Positions 24,862 through 38,777 are shown, counted from the stretch's first letter. The stretch: 64,000 nt of DNA from Acholoe squamosa (GCA_949317995.1 OX439045.1:43791693-43855692); one strand, 5' to 3'. Notes: generated from the sequence alone by a model not told the origin. Translations and numbers: made by a program.

Positions 24862-26520
24862 CAGAACAGAAGCTCCAGCGAGTATCGTAAATGGACTTTC
24901 GAATTGAATTGAGACTAGACCAGGACACAGGGATTAGGACAAAGAGTCCAATGTTTAACTGAGACTAGAACAGGACATATACTTCAAACAGAGACTAGAA
25001 CACAGACTTGGATAACAGAGACCAGAACAGAATACACACTGAGAATATGACAGGAACTTTTGAATTGAATTGAGATTAGAACACATACAGAGAATAGTCC
25101 AGGAATTCCAATGTTGAAATGAGACTAGAACAGGACACATACTTTAAACAGAGACCAAGACAGAGACTTGCATGTTAAACAGAAACCAGAACAGAATGCA
25201 CACCGAGAATAGGACAGGGACTTTTATATTGAATTGAGACTAAACCAGGACACATACAGAGATTAGGACAGACATTTCGATGTTTAACTGAGACTAAAAC
25301 AGGACACTTACTTCATGCAGAGACTGAGACAGGGACTTGCATATCAAACAGAGACCAGAACAGAAGACATGATGAGAATAGGACAGACCAGTTAAGACAC
25401 AGGATATTGAATTGGGACAAGACCATGACAAATACAGAGTAGAGAAAAGGACCTTAATGTTAAGCTAAGACTATGACAGGTCACATATTTCATATAGCGA
25501 ATAGGACAGGAACTTGCCTATCAAACAGAGAACAGAACATAATGCATACAGAGACTAGGACAGGGACTTGCATAACAGAGATCAGAACAGAAACCAGAAC
25601 AGAATGCATACTGAGAATAGTACAGGGACTATTGAATTGAGACTAGACCAGGACACATACAGAGATTAGGACAGACATGTCAATGTTTAACTGAGACTAA
25701 AACAGGACACTTACTTCATACAGAGACTGAGACAGGGACTTGCATATCAAACAGAGATCAGAACAGAAGGCATGGTGAGAATAGGACAGACGAGTCAAGC
25801 CACAGGATATTGAATTGAGACAAGACCATGACACATACAGAGTATAGAAAAGGACCTTAATGTTAAGCTAAGACTATGACAGGTTACATATTTCATACAG
25901 CGAATGGGACAGGAACTTGCATATCAAACAGAGAACAGAACATAATGCATACAGAGAATAGGACATGGAATTTCATATTGAAACAAAACTAGGACAGCAC
26001 GCATAGAGAGACTAGGACAGGAACTCCCATATCAAAAAGAGATGTCAAAAGGAGACCCAATTGGGATATACTAATTGGACAGGAACTGTCATATCTAACA
26101 GAGAGAACAGGACAGGGACTAGTGCAGCATTTTGCATACAAGACAGAATCTAGAATAGGACATATTCAGAGAATCAGATGGGGACCTTGATGTTGAACAG
26201 AGACTAGATCAGAATGCAGAATTCATATATAACATAGGAGAGATAACAGGAGAGGGTTTCTAATGTTGAACAAAAACAAGAATGGGAGAAAGAATTTGTA
26301 CAGATTATATAACAGGGACTCTAATATCAGACAGTGACCAGAACAGAATGCACACTGAGAATAGTACAGTGACTTTTATATTGAACAGAGACTAAAACAG
26401 GACACATAATTCATACAGAGAATACAACAAGGACTTTAATGAGATGGACACTCAAACTGGACTAATACAGAGAATAGGACAGGGACCCTTATGCTGACCC
26501 AAGACTAGCACAGAACAAAT

Positions 26521-27770
26521 AATTCATACAGAGAATAGGACAGGAACTATAATAGAACAGGGCACAGTCGACAGGAAACATATAATAGCACAGATGAGAA
26601 TTGGACAGGAAGCATAATGGGACAGCATCCTAATATTGAACACATACCAGAATACGACATGACAGTGATGACCATCGGACAGGAAACATATGATAGGCCA
26701 GTGACTGTGATATTGAACATAGACAAGAACAGAACAGGACAGAGATGAGAATCGAATAGTAAACATATAATCAGACAGTAACTGTTATATATAACAGAGA
26801 CCAGAATAGGACATGACAATGATGACAATCAGGCAGAAAAGATATAATAGGACAGTGACTGTGATATTGAACAACGACCAGAATAGGACAGGATAGTGAT
26901 GACAATTGGACAGGAAACATATTATAGAACATTGACTGAAATATTGAACAGTGACCAGAATAGGACATGACAGTGATGACCATTGGACAGGAAACATATA
27001 GTAGGACAGTGACTGTGATATTGAACAGAGACAAGACTAGAACAGGACAGAGATGAGTAAATATATAATAGGACAGTGACTTATATTGAACAGAGACCAG
27101 AGTAGGACATGACAGAGATTACAAATGGACAGGAAACATATAATAGGACAGTGACTGTGACATTGAACTGAGAAAAGAATAAAAAAGGGCAGAGACGAGA
27201 ATCGAATAGTAAACATATAATAGGATAGTGACTTATATTTTTGAACAGAGACCAGAATAGGACATGACAGTGATGAACATCGGACAGGAAACATACGATA
27301 GGACAGTGACTGTTATATCTGAACAGAGACCAGAATAGGACATGACAGTGATGAACCTCGGACAGGAAACATACGATACGACAGTGACTGTAATATTGAA
27401 CGGAGACCAGAATAGGACATGACAGTGATGACCATTGGACAGGAAACATATAATAGCACAGTGACTGTGATATTGAACAGAGACAAGACTAGAACAGGAC
27501 AGAGATGAGAATCGAATAGTAAATATGTAATAGGACAGTAACTGTTATATATAACAGAGGCCAGAATAGGACATGACTGTGATGACAATCAGGCAGAAAA
27601 GAAATAATAGGACAGTGACTGTGATATTGAACAGTGACCAGAATAGGACACGACAGTGATGACAATCAGAGGGGAAACATATAATAGGAGAGTGACTGTG
27701 ATATTGAATTGAGACAAGAATAGAACAGGACAGAGACGAGAATCGAATATTAGATAAATCAGATGACGAA
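26521..27770. repeat. Second satellite family, unit about 77-78 bp
   Basis: Abutting the main array, the unit changes to CATTGGACAGGAAACATATA, then ATAGGACAGTGACTGTGATA, then TTGAACAGAGACCAGAATAG, then GACATGACAGTGATGA. It is 77-78 bp, repeated about 16 times with moderate divergence, and shares GGACAG and GAACAGAGAC words with the 54-bp family. Units of 78 bp give 26-residue periodic minus-strand frames, which I treat as artefacts. Confidence 0.8.
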
Positions 27771-27957
27771 ATAAGTAACCGTTAGGGCATTGAACGCTCA
27801 TAGGAGAATATCTGAAGTATTACTGAAGTATTAAAAGAATGGAACAAGAACATGAATATCAACCAAGAAATGACCTCTCGATCAGTTTTAGTGAAGACAC
27901 TTTCAGCAATAGCAAAGAGGAAATACATACATGTTGTATAAAATTAGAATTCCTATA

Positions 27958-29255
27958 TGGGTCAATCCACCGAAAGTGGGCACCTGGGTCTTTTTTGGTC
28001 TTTTTTTGGATACAGGGGGCTGTAAAATAAAAAGTAAGTAACCATTCTTCTTATTTCTGGTTTCATTTGAAAGAAAACACCTTGGGCTTCAAAAGAAGAG
28101 CAAGTTTACATATGTTGGCTTGCTATTTTTTTAGATATGGTGGCCCAAAGTTCAAAAATGGCCAAAAATTGTCTTTTTATTCAATTTCCATCTCATCCCA
28201 AGGTCTATACCATCAGGCCAAACAGCAAAAGACCAATATAATTTTATCTATTCCTTAGTGGGGGGTCCTATCTAACATGTTCATGTTGTTTGGAGGTGCT
28301 CTGGTTGGCATTCTTTTTCCCCTGTTCATTTCTATAACCAAGTACAGGTGCTGTAATAGGTGTCAGCAAAATAAAACTACACTGGTACGCCCACTAAAAC
28401 ACTACCCTCAATCTTCTTATTCCCCACCAAGATTAGGGTCGTCATAGGGGATTTCTGGTACAGAAACTTAGGGTCTACTTGCATGCATGACTGTGCGCTA
28501 CATATTCAAGTGTTTTCGAGTCCATTTTACTCACGCCCATTACATTCAAATTTCTACGTCCAGGACAAAATACTATCAAAGTTTTCTTTCTTTCAACCAG
28601 CCTAACTTGAAGATCTATTGTTAATAAGTCATAAAGACTGGAGTCTTTACATGCCTTGGTTATGGCAAAAACAGGGGTTAACTTACAGATGTAATGGGTG
28701 TGAGTGTAATCGGTGTGAGCGTAATGGGCATGAGTAAAATGCAATGCAAGCATGTTGGCAGGCTCTATGCATTCCAAATGCATCCTATAAGTATTCTTAA
28801 ATTATTTTTATTGCCTAGATTAATTCTGGGTGAGGTTATGTTGCTGAGGGGCTGTCTGAAGCCTGGGAAAGTTGTTTCGCTCACGCCCATTACGCTCACG
28901 CCCATTACATTCATATTATTTCCTTATGTATTGTCAATATCCATCTTTTTTTCCTATTTTCTTCATAGTGTGTCTTTGGGACCTCTTGTCAAATGTCCTA
29001 ACTGAAAACCATGTAGTTCTGACAGATATTTCTGTGATGTAGAGAAAGATTCATTTTGCTCACGCCCATTACATTTTCATAATTTTGAATATTTGCAATA
29101 AAAACTGACTGCTTGGGAGTTAGTGACTTGAATGAACCTTTCCTAAGAGCCAAGATATAGGGCTATCAATACAATTAAGCTTCATGATCTAATTCTTAGT
29201 TTTTAAAAATGACCCTCTACCATGGAAAAGTGCCCACTTTCAGTGGATTGACCCA
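27958..29255. mobile_element. Non-autonomous TIR element flanked by TA (mariner-like)
   Basis: The ends are inverted repeats TGGGTCAATCCACCGAAAGT plus GGGCAC at 27958-27983 and its reverse complement at 29230-29255, with one mismatch in 26. TA flanks both sides (27956-27957 and 29256-29257), fitting a Tc1/mariner-type duplication. The 1,298-bp interior has no transposase frame (longest about 100 codons, unrecognised). It holds seven copies of a 14-bp word, CTCACGCCCATTAC, four direct and three inverted variants. Confidence 0.7.
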
Positions 29256-29257
29256 TA

Positions 29258-30344
29258 ACTTGTACACACGACTCGTTCATAATTGTAGAACAATAGAATC
29301 CTCTTCTGTATTAGAGCTACTACCCCCTGGCCTCCTACCCTATGCTCACTTAGACTAAACATGAATCCCTGGAGGCTTCAGACGCAGAGTTCTTAAAGCA
29401 TCTACAAAGAAGTACCTTTCTGCTCGCCCACCCCTAAGATGCACACGTGCTGCAGAGTGCTGCACGCCTCTCCATGTCATTACACGTGTGCCTTAACAAT
29501 TGTATCTCTGTCTGAGTTCAAGTACTTCCTCCTTTGAAGTGTGCTCCAGACGTTTTACCTAGAGAGCATCACGCCCCTGCATGAAGGGGTATTAACCATT
29601 CATCTCCATCATAGGTTATGGGTGCTGCAGGGCGATAAATGCTGAATATTTCATTATCCTGCCACTGTTTAACATGAGCAGCTCGGCACTTTGAGGTGCT
29701 CACCTCATATATACTTCTCCAAGAGCTATTGTTGGTTATTCATGACATCTTAGAAGTGTCTTATGTATTAAAGGGGGCAACATGTAGTTTCAGTGGTGGT
29801 AAAGACACACCACCTCTTTCCCCCTTCTGAGCAAGAATGATCGACTTTGATCAGATCTGCGCGTGACTTGTAAACGCAGTGACTTTTCTTTCATCCTCAG
29901 ATTTAACGGGTGTGGCGAGGTATAGGCACAAGGAACCACAGAGAGAGAGCGATTACTACATATTTGTTAGGGCAATTACTTGGGTGGGGAGGAGCAAAAG
30001 AGGCCCATTTCAATAAGAAAGTCAGTTCTCTGAGAGCAATCCAATTTAGTCATGATCTAAAAAGAGCAAGAAAGTGGTAAGGTGGTAAGGTGCATTGTCA
30101 CACGGCTGTGCTGTTATGAGGTTATTTGAGCCAAGACAATAAACTCAATTCAGCTTAAATCTGATAAAACTATGTAAGCATAGCAGTATTAAGAGAGTTG
30201 GAAGGCAGACAGCATGAGAAGCCAAATTCATAGCTGTGGGGAGATGCGAAGGTCGCAAACGAAACACTAGGTGGCACCAGGTTGCATTTGTTACAGCTCA
30301 GGTCTATAGTTAGAATGAAGTCACTGAGGGATGGCCACAGATTT
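29258..30344. other. Intergenic, no gene seen
   Basis: One GAGCAGCTC at 29676-29684, followed by GAGGTGCTC near 29693, is the only recurring signal noticed. Confidence 0.5.
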
Positions 30345-30357
30345 GGGTCTCACTTAG

Positions 30358-30540
30358 TGAGTGAGTGAGTAATAGATGTTTAACGCCATTTCGACAGCTG
30401 AGGTCATATTCATGGCGAGAACTACATTACACAATTTCACAGAGGAATGTGTCAGTGCCCGCACATATGTGCACCACACACATCCTGAGGGGATAGGAAA
30501 GAGGAGAAATAGACCCTTTTAAGTGGGCTAGGGAGGCCCG
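30358..30540 (-). mobile_element. SINE, minus orientation, with 13-bp target-site duplication
   Basis: The 13-bp word GGGTCTCACTTAG occurs exactly at 30345-30357 and again at 30541-30553, bracketing 183 bp. Read on the minus strand, the insert ends CGAAATGGCGTTAAACATCT, then ATTACTCACTCACTCA, that is, a GGCGTTAAAC core followed by a short tandem CTCA tail. This is a typical LINE-mobilised SINE layout, resembling molluscan SINE tails from memory. No clear tRNA A/B boxes were found at its 5' end, so it may be 5'-truncated. Confidence 0.7.
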
Positions 30541-30553
30541 GGGTCTCACTTAG

Positions 30554-33500
30554 AACAAGATACATGTAGTCATATCATACATAGCAGACAGATGTATCAG
30601 ACAGGCGAAGGGTCTCATTACCTGTTCAGATGGTGCTTATAACATTGGAACCTGTATGCCGGGCTGATATGTTGTCATGATGAGAAAATATTAGCTGCTG
30701 GATAGCTGATTCTAGAAAGAGAATCTTGAAACTGGAGACCCCAGAAGGCAGGTAAGAACGGAGAATATATGAAAGCACAAACACGATATCTTGACATAAT
30801 TCAATTCAAAGAGACTTGAATATACAGACAGAGCTCAGGTATGACTGAGCTAAATAGGAACTAGTATGAAGGACCAAAAGGTTTCATGAAATGTGATCTT
30901 ATTTTGAGAAGTCAAGGTAGAACAGTTTCAGCGCCCTTTGATAACATGACATGGTAAAACAATTGAAAACACTTTTCATATTATCTGCGACTCAGATAAA
31001 GTGTAAGTGAGCTAGATATCAAAAATACCCAACATAGCCAGTTTAACGACCAATTATGTGATGATGACCGTGACCTAACTACATTCAATGTTTTAGGGGA
31101 TCAATTGTATGATTGAAATTCAGCTATTGCGTTCGAAGTTACATTGTTCCATGGCTGAAAATGTAGAGGACTTATGATTAAACTGTGATAGTAGTTTTGA
31201 CTAGACCTGCGACAGAACCCTTCTCCTTTTGTATAACCGACATCTGCAGAACACACAGACTTTGACTTGAGGTTAGAAACCTTTTTCTCCAATTCATTTT
31301 GACACTGAGAACATAATATAAATATTTATATTTTCATGTCTCACAACTGAGACTTGTGTTTAAGACTGACACAATAACCTTCAGTAGTTCAAACACTGAA
31401 TACAGAATAACATTTTCTTGTGTGTTTTAGCACATTTGGGATAATGGCAGTTAGTTTTGTTAAGGACAGATCACTCCCCACCCCACACCAATTTTCAAAT
31501 TGGAATTCCAACACTGACAAGGACAAATAGATTTAGACATTTCGGACAGAACCATTTATTTTTTTATTGTACAACTGTGGACAGGAGGGCAAGGCAATTG
31601 TATTGGACACGGGAATAATACAACTGTGACTTGCACAGGAGTCAGGTATTGACAACAAAATAGACTCTGAATACAGGGTTAAGCCACTATAGACATAATG
31701 TGATCATGTAGAACACTTCACAGGGACATAACACTAACCCATCTTCTGATTTTGACGTCTGTAACCACCAATTGCAAGGTTGTTATCTATGTACCAGTAC
31801 ACCCTAGACTTTGACTGTAGACATTTAAATTTTCTCTTCGCGGTCAAAGACAGGGACTGACTTAAATATAGACCGAGACTTAGATATAGAAAGACTGACC
31901 AACTTCTGCATGAATATCATATGATTGGGCGAGCTATTTAGGGAAACGTACTGATACTCTGCGGGGCATGTAATCAATAAGTAGACGAAAAAGAATAACT
32001 TGATAATAATAACTAAGCAAATTGAGTGGGAATGCTATTCAGTATATTAGGCATACAGGGAATCTATACGTAGCTCATGAATACTATAACTTCTCCACAC
32101 CCTATCACATCTTATCCCATCTTACTGTGAAATCATTCATTGCATTATCGAACATTAAAGGTACATTACAAAGTTGATTATTGATTGATTGTTTCCAAGC
32201 TGCATCCACACAGTTTTCCCAGGCACAGTTTATGTATAGATAAAATGCCTATTAATTGTTTTATTTGACCGAATGAATCATGGTTGTTAGCTCAAAGTTG
32301 GTCAGATTACACCCGCGTTAAGGTAAGTAGTATATTCATGGTATTTGACCTAAATGACATCTGGTAGATTCTACTAGCCCTCTTGGGACCATCACATCTG
32401 TTCACTATTTCCCTCTTCCATCCTCTATCTGGAATGATTCATGTTATCATTGTATATTGTATGGTCTTTCATTTTCTCTACTTCACCTTCCCGACTTGAT
32501 GACATAATCTATTCCCTATAAGCCATTCCTGCCTCTGAGGCCCATAATATAATATTTACTTGAAATATCCATTCCATCGTGTACCTCATTCATGCTTTCC
32601 TTAGATCGAGGCCTTTTCCACTCCTATGTCGTGGCACATTCGCAGATCATTCTACCATACATCCAGTTTCTCTTCCATGGATAAAGATATATAATCTCCA
32701 CTTAGATGGTCCATTTCCTTTACCTTCTATATCCAATTTCCCTAACCCAGCCCCCAGTTCATTCCCTACATGGATCCACATTTGTTGTTCACACATATCA
32801 AATCACCCCTACCCTCTCCTTTCCCCCTTTTTCTCTCCCTTTATATCCCGATGGCATGTCAGTGCTGTCAACCTCAGTGTGAATTACAATGATGTGGCGG
32901 TCATTTCCTCATGATGAACGTTCCTTTGCGTCAGAATCTGTGGCCAAATGCACAACCCTGTTGTCATTGTAAGGCTAGTCTGGGGGCTCATAATGAAGCA
33001 TTAAAAAGTACCTGGCCTAGGTTTATGGCCAGAAGGGGTCTAGACGATTTATGTGGTCCATACCCTATGGCGTTACCTGGTGGGAATGTTTAGTGGTGGC
33101 GAGTTTAGAGGCTCCTTTAGAAGATAGATCATCCTTGCAGGTCTTTGCAATGGTGCCAATTCCCATCAGCATAAGAAAAATGAGGTCACCTGGGGACTTC
33201 TTTTGGGGAAATTGTACCAGAGGGGGTAATTTTGTGGAGTATCGTACGGGACATAATAGAATAAGATAACCATGGCCTTTCCTCAGAGAATATGAAAAAT
33301 TATTGTGCCCTAGGACCTAAATGAACGAACCTTTACAATCCAGTTCTTTCAACCAAACTAGAGAAGAAGATAATAAATAAATAAACAATTTTACAATGTT
33401 TTTTACACTTATCAATGGATACGACCTTTAAGCAAATCATACGTCAATGGTGGGATGGGGTTAAAGGGGAACGAAGACTATAAATAGGACGGAACAGCCT

Positions 33501-33600
33501 GTGATCCCACAGGGGACTCATATAAGGTGGGGTAAAGAGCTCTGGTCAAATATGCCAAGTTATCCTAAATATCTCTGTCTTTAGTGAATACTATTTTCTG
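30554..33600. other. Intergenic, no gene seen
   Basis: AT-rich. From about 31.5 to 31.9 kb, words such as GACAGGGACTGACTTAAATA recall the satellite and may be an ancient, decayed fringe of it. A C/T-rich stretch at 32.6-32.85 kb has an open frame without coding bias. Confidence 0.45.
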
Positions 33601-36600
33601 CAAAGCACATACCATATGTGTGAGTACCTCAATGATAGGTATAGCTAAAATCAGCTTTTTCTGATGAATAAAACAATCAGAAATTGAGTATTTTATTTTC
33701 TCCAACTGTCAGAATTTTGAAATTAGGCTGGTCCATCAATAGACACCAACCCACTTCTGTTGAGTTGTTGGTCAGTTTATGGAGCTGCTCCAACCTCCAC
33801 CCCCAAACCCTAATGACCCCACACAGACCAAACTTCAAACAGGACCACCTGTGGGGCAATAAAAATTAGCACCTCTGTGTGGAAGCAGTATACACATGCT
33901 GTAAGGACACAGCAGGACTTCAGTTCGTATGTACACCAACGGAATCTATCCCTTTAAGGCATTACGATTGCTGTTTTCTCTTTTCTATTAGATTACCACG
34001 GTGCAAGCTACAGAAATCTCATGGATGGACGCGTCGAGCCGAGGGCCAGAGCTACATCTCAAAATACATAGCTCATTGGATGTTACATCATTTAATATCT
34101 CGTTATTGCACAGTATATTTGCATTTTTATAATTCAAAATAAATAATTAATAATCATGTATTACTATGTAAATGACAGAAATAAAGACGAAAACATTGTA
34201 AGCACTGAATAGCATTATATCCAACTCCTGCGACTGTCATGGTATTGTTTCTTCTACTGATATCTCATGATATTCTACTTAATTCATGTTTATTGTCTCC
34301 CTCCACTCCAATTTCCGGGACAAATTCAAGTACTATATCAATGAGAAGAACAATTTAGAGACAGCGTTTTTAATTCTATTCTGTTAATGCTAGACTTTGA
34401 GGTCTAATTGGATCTTGGACCATTCTTCCCTTTAATACTATCTTACCCTGCCTTTCCTATTCCCTGGATGTTAAGATTTTTGAAGTAATGTGTTCTATAT
34501 TGAATAGGCCCCCTAACTAATAGACGTTAGTTAGGGGGCAGTGTTGGAAATGCTCGTGGCGAGATGAGATCACTCTCTTACATAGCTCTTGAAAAATGCG
34601 GTGAATCTAACTCATTCATTCTCTATTGATACAGGGTTCGTCATCCTTGGAAACATTTCATCAACGACCATGCCCCGCTCTCGATGTAAAATTACCCCAT
34701 TAAAGTTGAAAACAAAACTGAAATAAACTTGTCTGGTTTTCTGTGACAGAGATCTATCAAACGGTAAATGTGTATACGTAATTATATACAATGATAATTG
34801 TCAATGAATGATAAGAGGGCATTCTAACTAATATCATATATATCCGTTAATAAACTATAGCATCCTCTGATGGCTGCATGGAACAGCAGGTATACAACCA
34901 AAGACCATTCAGAGTCTATTACAAATATATCTATATTCTTACATTCTTACATGTGGAATAATTCATTCCTCATAATAGCCTTTGAGGTATAAAGTTGGCC
35001 AATTCTATTTAAAGAATGTAATTGACTAAATCGACAATATACAAAGTTTGGCAAACTGGGTCTGAATTGGTTTTGAGGACTGTGAACTCCAAAAAATCCT
35101 ATGGATTAAACAGACATATTATGACAAGGCATCTACACTCTTCGTATGGAAAACAAACTATTGCTCAGCTATAATGCAAACACCTCAAACGACATTAGAG
35201 TGAGTCCTTTCTGCATGGGTCTGCGTTTTGGCAGACATTCTGTTGGCCTTTGTCAAGTAATAATTAATGCCTTGTAATCCTAACACATGGTGATCCCCTC
35301 AAGTACACTCTCTTGCTATTCCCTGCCTTTGGAGATATGCAAAAATAAAGTTTTGGGAAGGCAACAATCAGAAATGTATCGTGTAATGTAACATTATCTT
35401 TTGAACCCTGGACAAGCCTATTTAATTTGGCTAATTCCAGGAAAGATATAGAGGAGTACTTTTTGCATATCTTAGACTTTAAAGTAAAAGATGTCTTAGA
35501 CTTCAAAGTGAAAGTATGATTTTAAAAAAATCATTACTTCTTAACTCCGCTGAACGTATTTTGAAGCCACTCAAACCTGCTAGTACAGGTGTATTCAGAT
35601 CAGTTTGTATGTATACACTTTGTGTGTTGCTCTAGAAATCTACAGGACTTAACACCCTCCCATTTATCTTGCCCTTGGGGCTTGGCCGTTGAACCAATGA
35701 CAATCATACCCCAGCTGTGCAAAGTCTCAACAGGGATAAATGCAACCACAAATTACACTGCACCCACCCAACTTGTGCCTCCCTCTATCCTGTATCAATA
35801 CAACTAGCGACAATCTTTATTACGGCAATATCTGTATCTAAACTGTCGGTTTGGGCATTACTCAATGATCAGAAGTGGCCAAAGCAGCTACATTATAGGG
35901 TGCTGCATAATATTTAATGGTTTACTAAGCCCAGGATACTCGTGTATCTATAGGGTTGCATGTAAGGCCCACGGGTAGACCATTGGTGTCCCTTCATTAT
36001 ATCCCACCATAGTGATCAATGATAAATGAAATAAAGGATGAAGCCCACGAATACAACCGCCCATACCAAGACTTAATTTATTCATTTGACTTAGTAGTAC
36101 GGCATTTCAGAATGGTATCGATTGCTAACAAACATCATCCTGAAAAACCCACCTAAGAATGATTATATACTGTAAAGAAAATGTAGTCGAAATAACAATG
36201 GAATCCTCATCCCAAAGTTCCCAGTGATCCATTATTATTTTCACAGAGATATCGTTATTTTTCACAGAGATTCCTTGTACCAACGTACTGCGACCTGGGG
36301 CTTCTTGTAAAAACTACACTGACTCCCTACTATATAATTACTGTTCAGTTTTACAAGAATTCCTGGTAGATTCAACAATTAATATTTTTTACACTGAAAT
36401 TTGGTCATAGTCATAATATATATGGTTTTAGAAATGGATTTATTGTGACCATTCGTATCTTTTGCCTCTAAAACGCCACACTGGCCTCCTGGCTGGAGCC
36501 AGTGATTGAAATCCAGGGGTCGCGTCGATGTCGTAATTTCCCAGCAATAATTACCATAGACACATTTCATTATAAATGCAGTATTAGCAAAGAGAACGCC

Positions 36601-38775
36601 TGGGAAGAAAACAAAGAAAATAGTGGAGTTAACCGTCCATCATGCACCTCAATGCTTAAATGATCTGATTTATAACAGCCTTTCATGATTCCTATTGAAA
36701 CCTTATGGTGCTTAGATTTACAATAGGCTTCTTTACAAGCCGGGAAATATAGCCATTCCTTGCTGGTTCATATTTCCCGTAGACCCTAGACTTTGAGCAA
36801 TTTCTGTCAGTCTGACAATGGAGGCTTACGTTCTGTGGACATACTTCTCAGCGCGCCTCCTCCTCTAGACAAAGGACATAAGTTCTACCCAACCTTAAAG
36901 AGATAAAAATGCCAGGCCATGCCCACTGTACATCGTTTAGCACTCTACAAAACATTAGCCATTCATCAGTTCCCCCACAAGACTGTCAGTGAACACCAGG
37001 GGGGTTTCAGTAAACCTAGTTAAAGTATAGGGAGAATTCTTGCTGAGGATATTCCTATATAAAGCCATATTCGTCTTTGAATTATGCAGACCTCTATACT
37101 CCCGTTGCAGAATTGTAAAATGCTTGTGGAAATATAAAGGCTATGGATTATCACGTTTAAGTGAGTTGAATTGAATAAGTTTTTTTTTCATTTGGTATAA
37201 ACAATCCACACAGGTGTAAATCTTTCATCACCGCAAGACCCAATAGAATAACAATAACAATTGACTACACAATAATTATTATTATACTAGTGGGCATTTC
37301 TGTATCATTGGCCTCGAAATGGTATAGGTAGATTCTGGTGAATGGTGCCAACAGGAATTTTTGTAAGGTTGGTATATAAACTGATTATCGATCTTGATAA
37401 TTATGCGGGTGTATCAAAAATTCAGCGAACACATAGCGTATGTTCAATTCATATAAAGTAACATATTTTGTGCTCATAATTCCAAGTTAGGCTGTGCTCA
37501 AGATGCTATAGCTTCTTTATTGACATCAGTGGGTTCCTTTATAACCACCGGAGGTCTCTACCATGTTGTATTTAGTGCCAGCAATTCATCACCTCCATTC
37601 GAACATCGGTGAACTATGGGATTTTAGTGAAAATCATTTAGTCATATTAGCCAAATTCCCATGCAGTCCCTGAGCTGAAGCAATTCCAGGTTAGGACATA
37701 AAGCCTTCTTTCAATTATTCAAGTCTTCACATTATGGTGAGTGAAATGATAGAATAAATGAGGGGCTAGGTATACCATATGCAGTATACATATAGTAGGA
37801 TTTCCTTTGGGATGTCAATTATCCTTGCAGTAGTTATCCCTTGGCTTTAGCATCAACCTTATAGGTATAGGCTTTCGGATTTCTTTAACAGTTTGAATAT
37901 GTATCATCTAGAACTGACTTTTGGTGAATCAGGTGAATGAATTAAAGACAAGTATGGGGAAGAAGCTTCATAATGATATATTCCCCTGTTAAGTGATATA
38001 CCGACTTAGGACCAGGATATGATGGTATACACCAGTATAGAAATCTTGCAAGGTAAGTGTAAGCTACAACTACTTGCAAGAATCCTAACAAACCAACCCT
38101 TGATTCCCTTAACACGACTAAGCTGTTACTCCCAGTAGAGCACGCACGATGAGAATATCTTTGAATAAGTCCGAGTCCGAGTTGCTCATCCTCTGTAATT
38201 ACCGGTATCCTCTTTACGTCACAGAGGGCCGTTTCACTGAGTACTGAAGGTGTGCTGTCATGAGATACGTCGTCTAGACACGTCACCAACGTCCAACGCA
38301 CCTGTCCTGCTTCCCATGATCATTTGCTGGTGATCCCGCGTTTTATTACTGTTGCACGAAACTGGGAATGGTATCCTGAGGCAACATGTAGTGCATTTTC
38401 AAAGGGGTACAGGGGACATGACATTGTGTGTATGGAAAGGGATCATTGGTGGAACCTGTTCAAACTAGGTTGAATCTTCGCATTTGGAATTATTAAACAA
38501 TGGGACCATGGTTTATCTGTTATCGTTATCACTCAATGGGAGAATGTCCCTCCAGTATGCCCAATGGGGTTAAATCTTTGATGCTGTGCTGTTATCTCAA
38601 ACGTCTCAATAGATGCAGGGTTGCGCCTGCTATGAGACAGGAGATGTCTACTGAAGATTAAATTTCAATCTCCATAGTCATGGCTACATATATAGATGGG
38701 GTGGGTTGGGAGGTCAGAGATGGGGAATGCTGACCCTTAAAATGGGAAGTCTCGGTCTGTTGGCTCAACTTGCAG
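33601..38775. other. Intergenic or intronic, no firm gene
   Basis: One GAGCTGCTC at 33782-33790 and a strong hairpin at 34508-34539 stand out. A possible small + exon near 38000-38052 (frame GPGYDGIHQYRNLA, donor AAG/GTAAGT) is too weak to call. A 119-codon minus frame at 37942-38301 lacks supporting signals. Confidence 0.45.
34508..34539. repeat. Perfect 13-bp hairpin
   Basis: GCCCCCTAACTAA, a six-base loop TAGACG, then TTAGTTAGGGGGC. It is not the histone 3' stem-loop, and no host gene is visible around it. Confidence 0.7.
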
Positions 38776-38777
38776 TA

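Larger units (their letters stand above)
17150..26520. repeat. Large degenerate satellite array, unit about 54 bp
   Basis: A roughly 9-kb array of diverged tandem units. The core is AGAATAGGACAGGGACT, then a TTTTATATTGAA-type or TTGCATATCAAA-type spacer, then GAGACTAGAACAGGACACA. Counting between successive GGACAGGGAC words gives about 54 bp, built from two halves of about 27 bp that each carry AGGACA. The array is very diverged before about 19 kb and cleaner from 20.3 to 26 kb. A non-repeat island lies at about 20130-20320. The minus-strand reading frames inside it, rich in S, C, L and V, are repeat artefacts and are not annotated as genes. Confidence 0.85.

Noticed and set aside
23756-27770. 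CRISPR-like repeat array
   Set aside because: The repeats are contiguous, diverged satellite units without unique spacers, in eukaryotic DNA.
22000-27801. Many minus-strand open frames with periodic S/C/L/V/F-rich peptides
   Set aside because: They follow the 54-bp and 77-78-bp satellite periods and overlap in several frames; no splice or start context.
32579-32914. 111-codon plus-strand frame
   Set aside because: Its composition follows a C/T-rich stretch; no codon bias or splice sites.
37942-38301. 119-codon minus-strand frame
   Set aside because: Long for AT-rich DNA, but no acceptor, donor or promoter fits and there is no recognisable family; left as unsupported.
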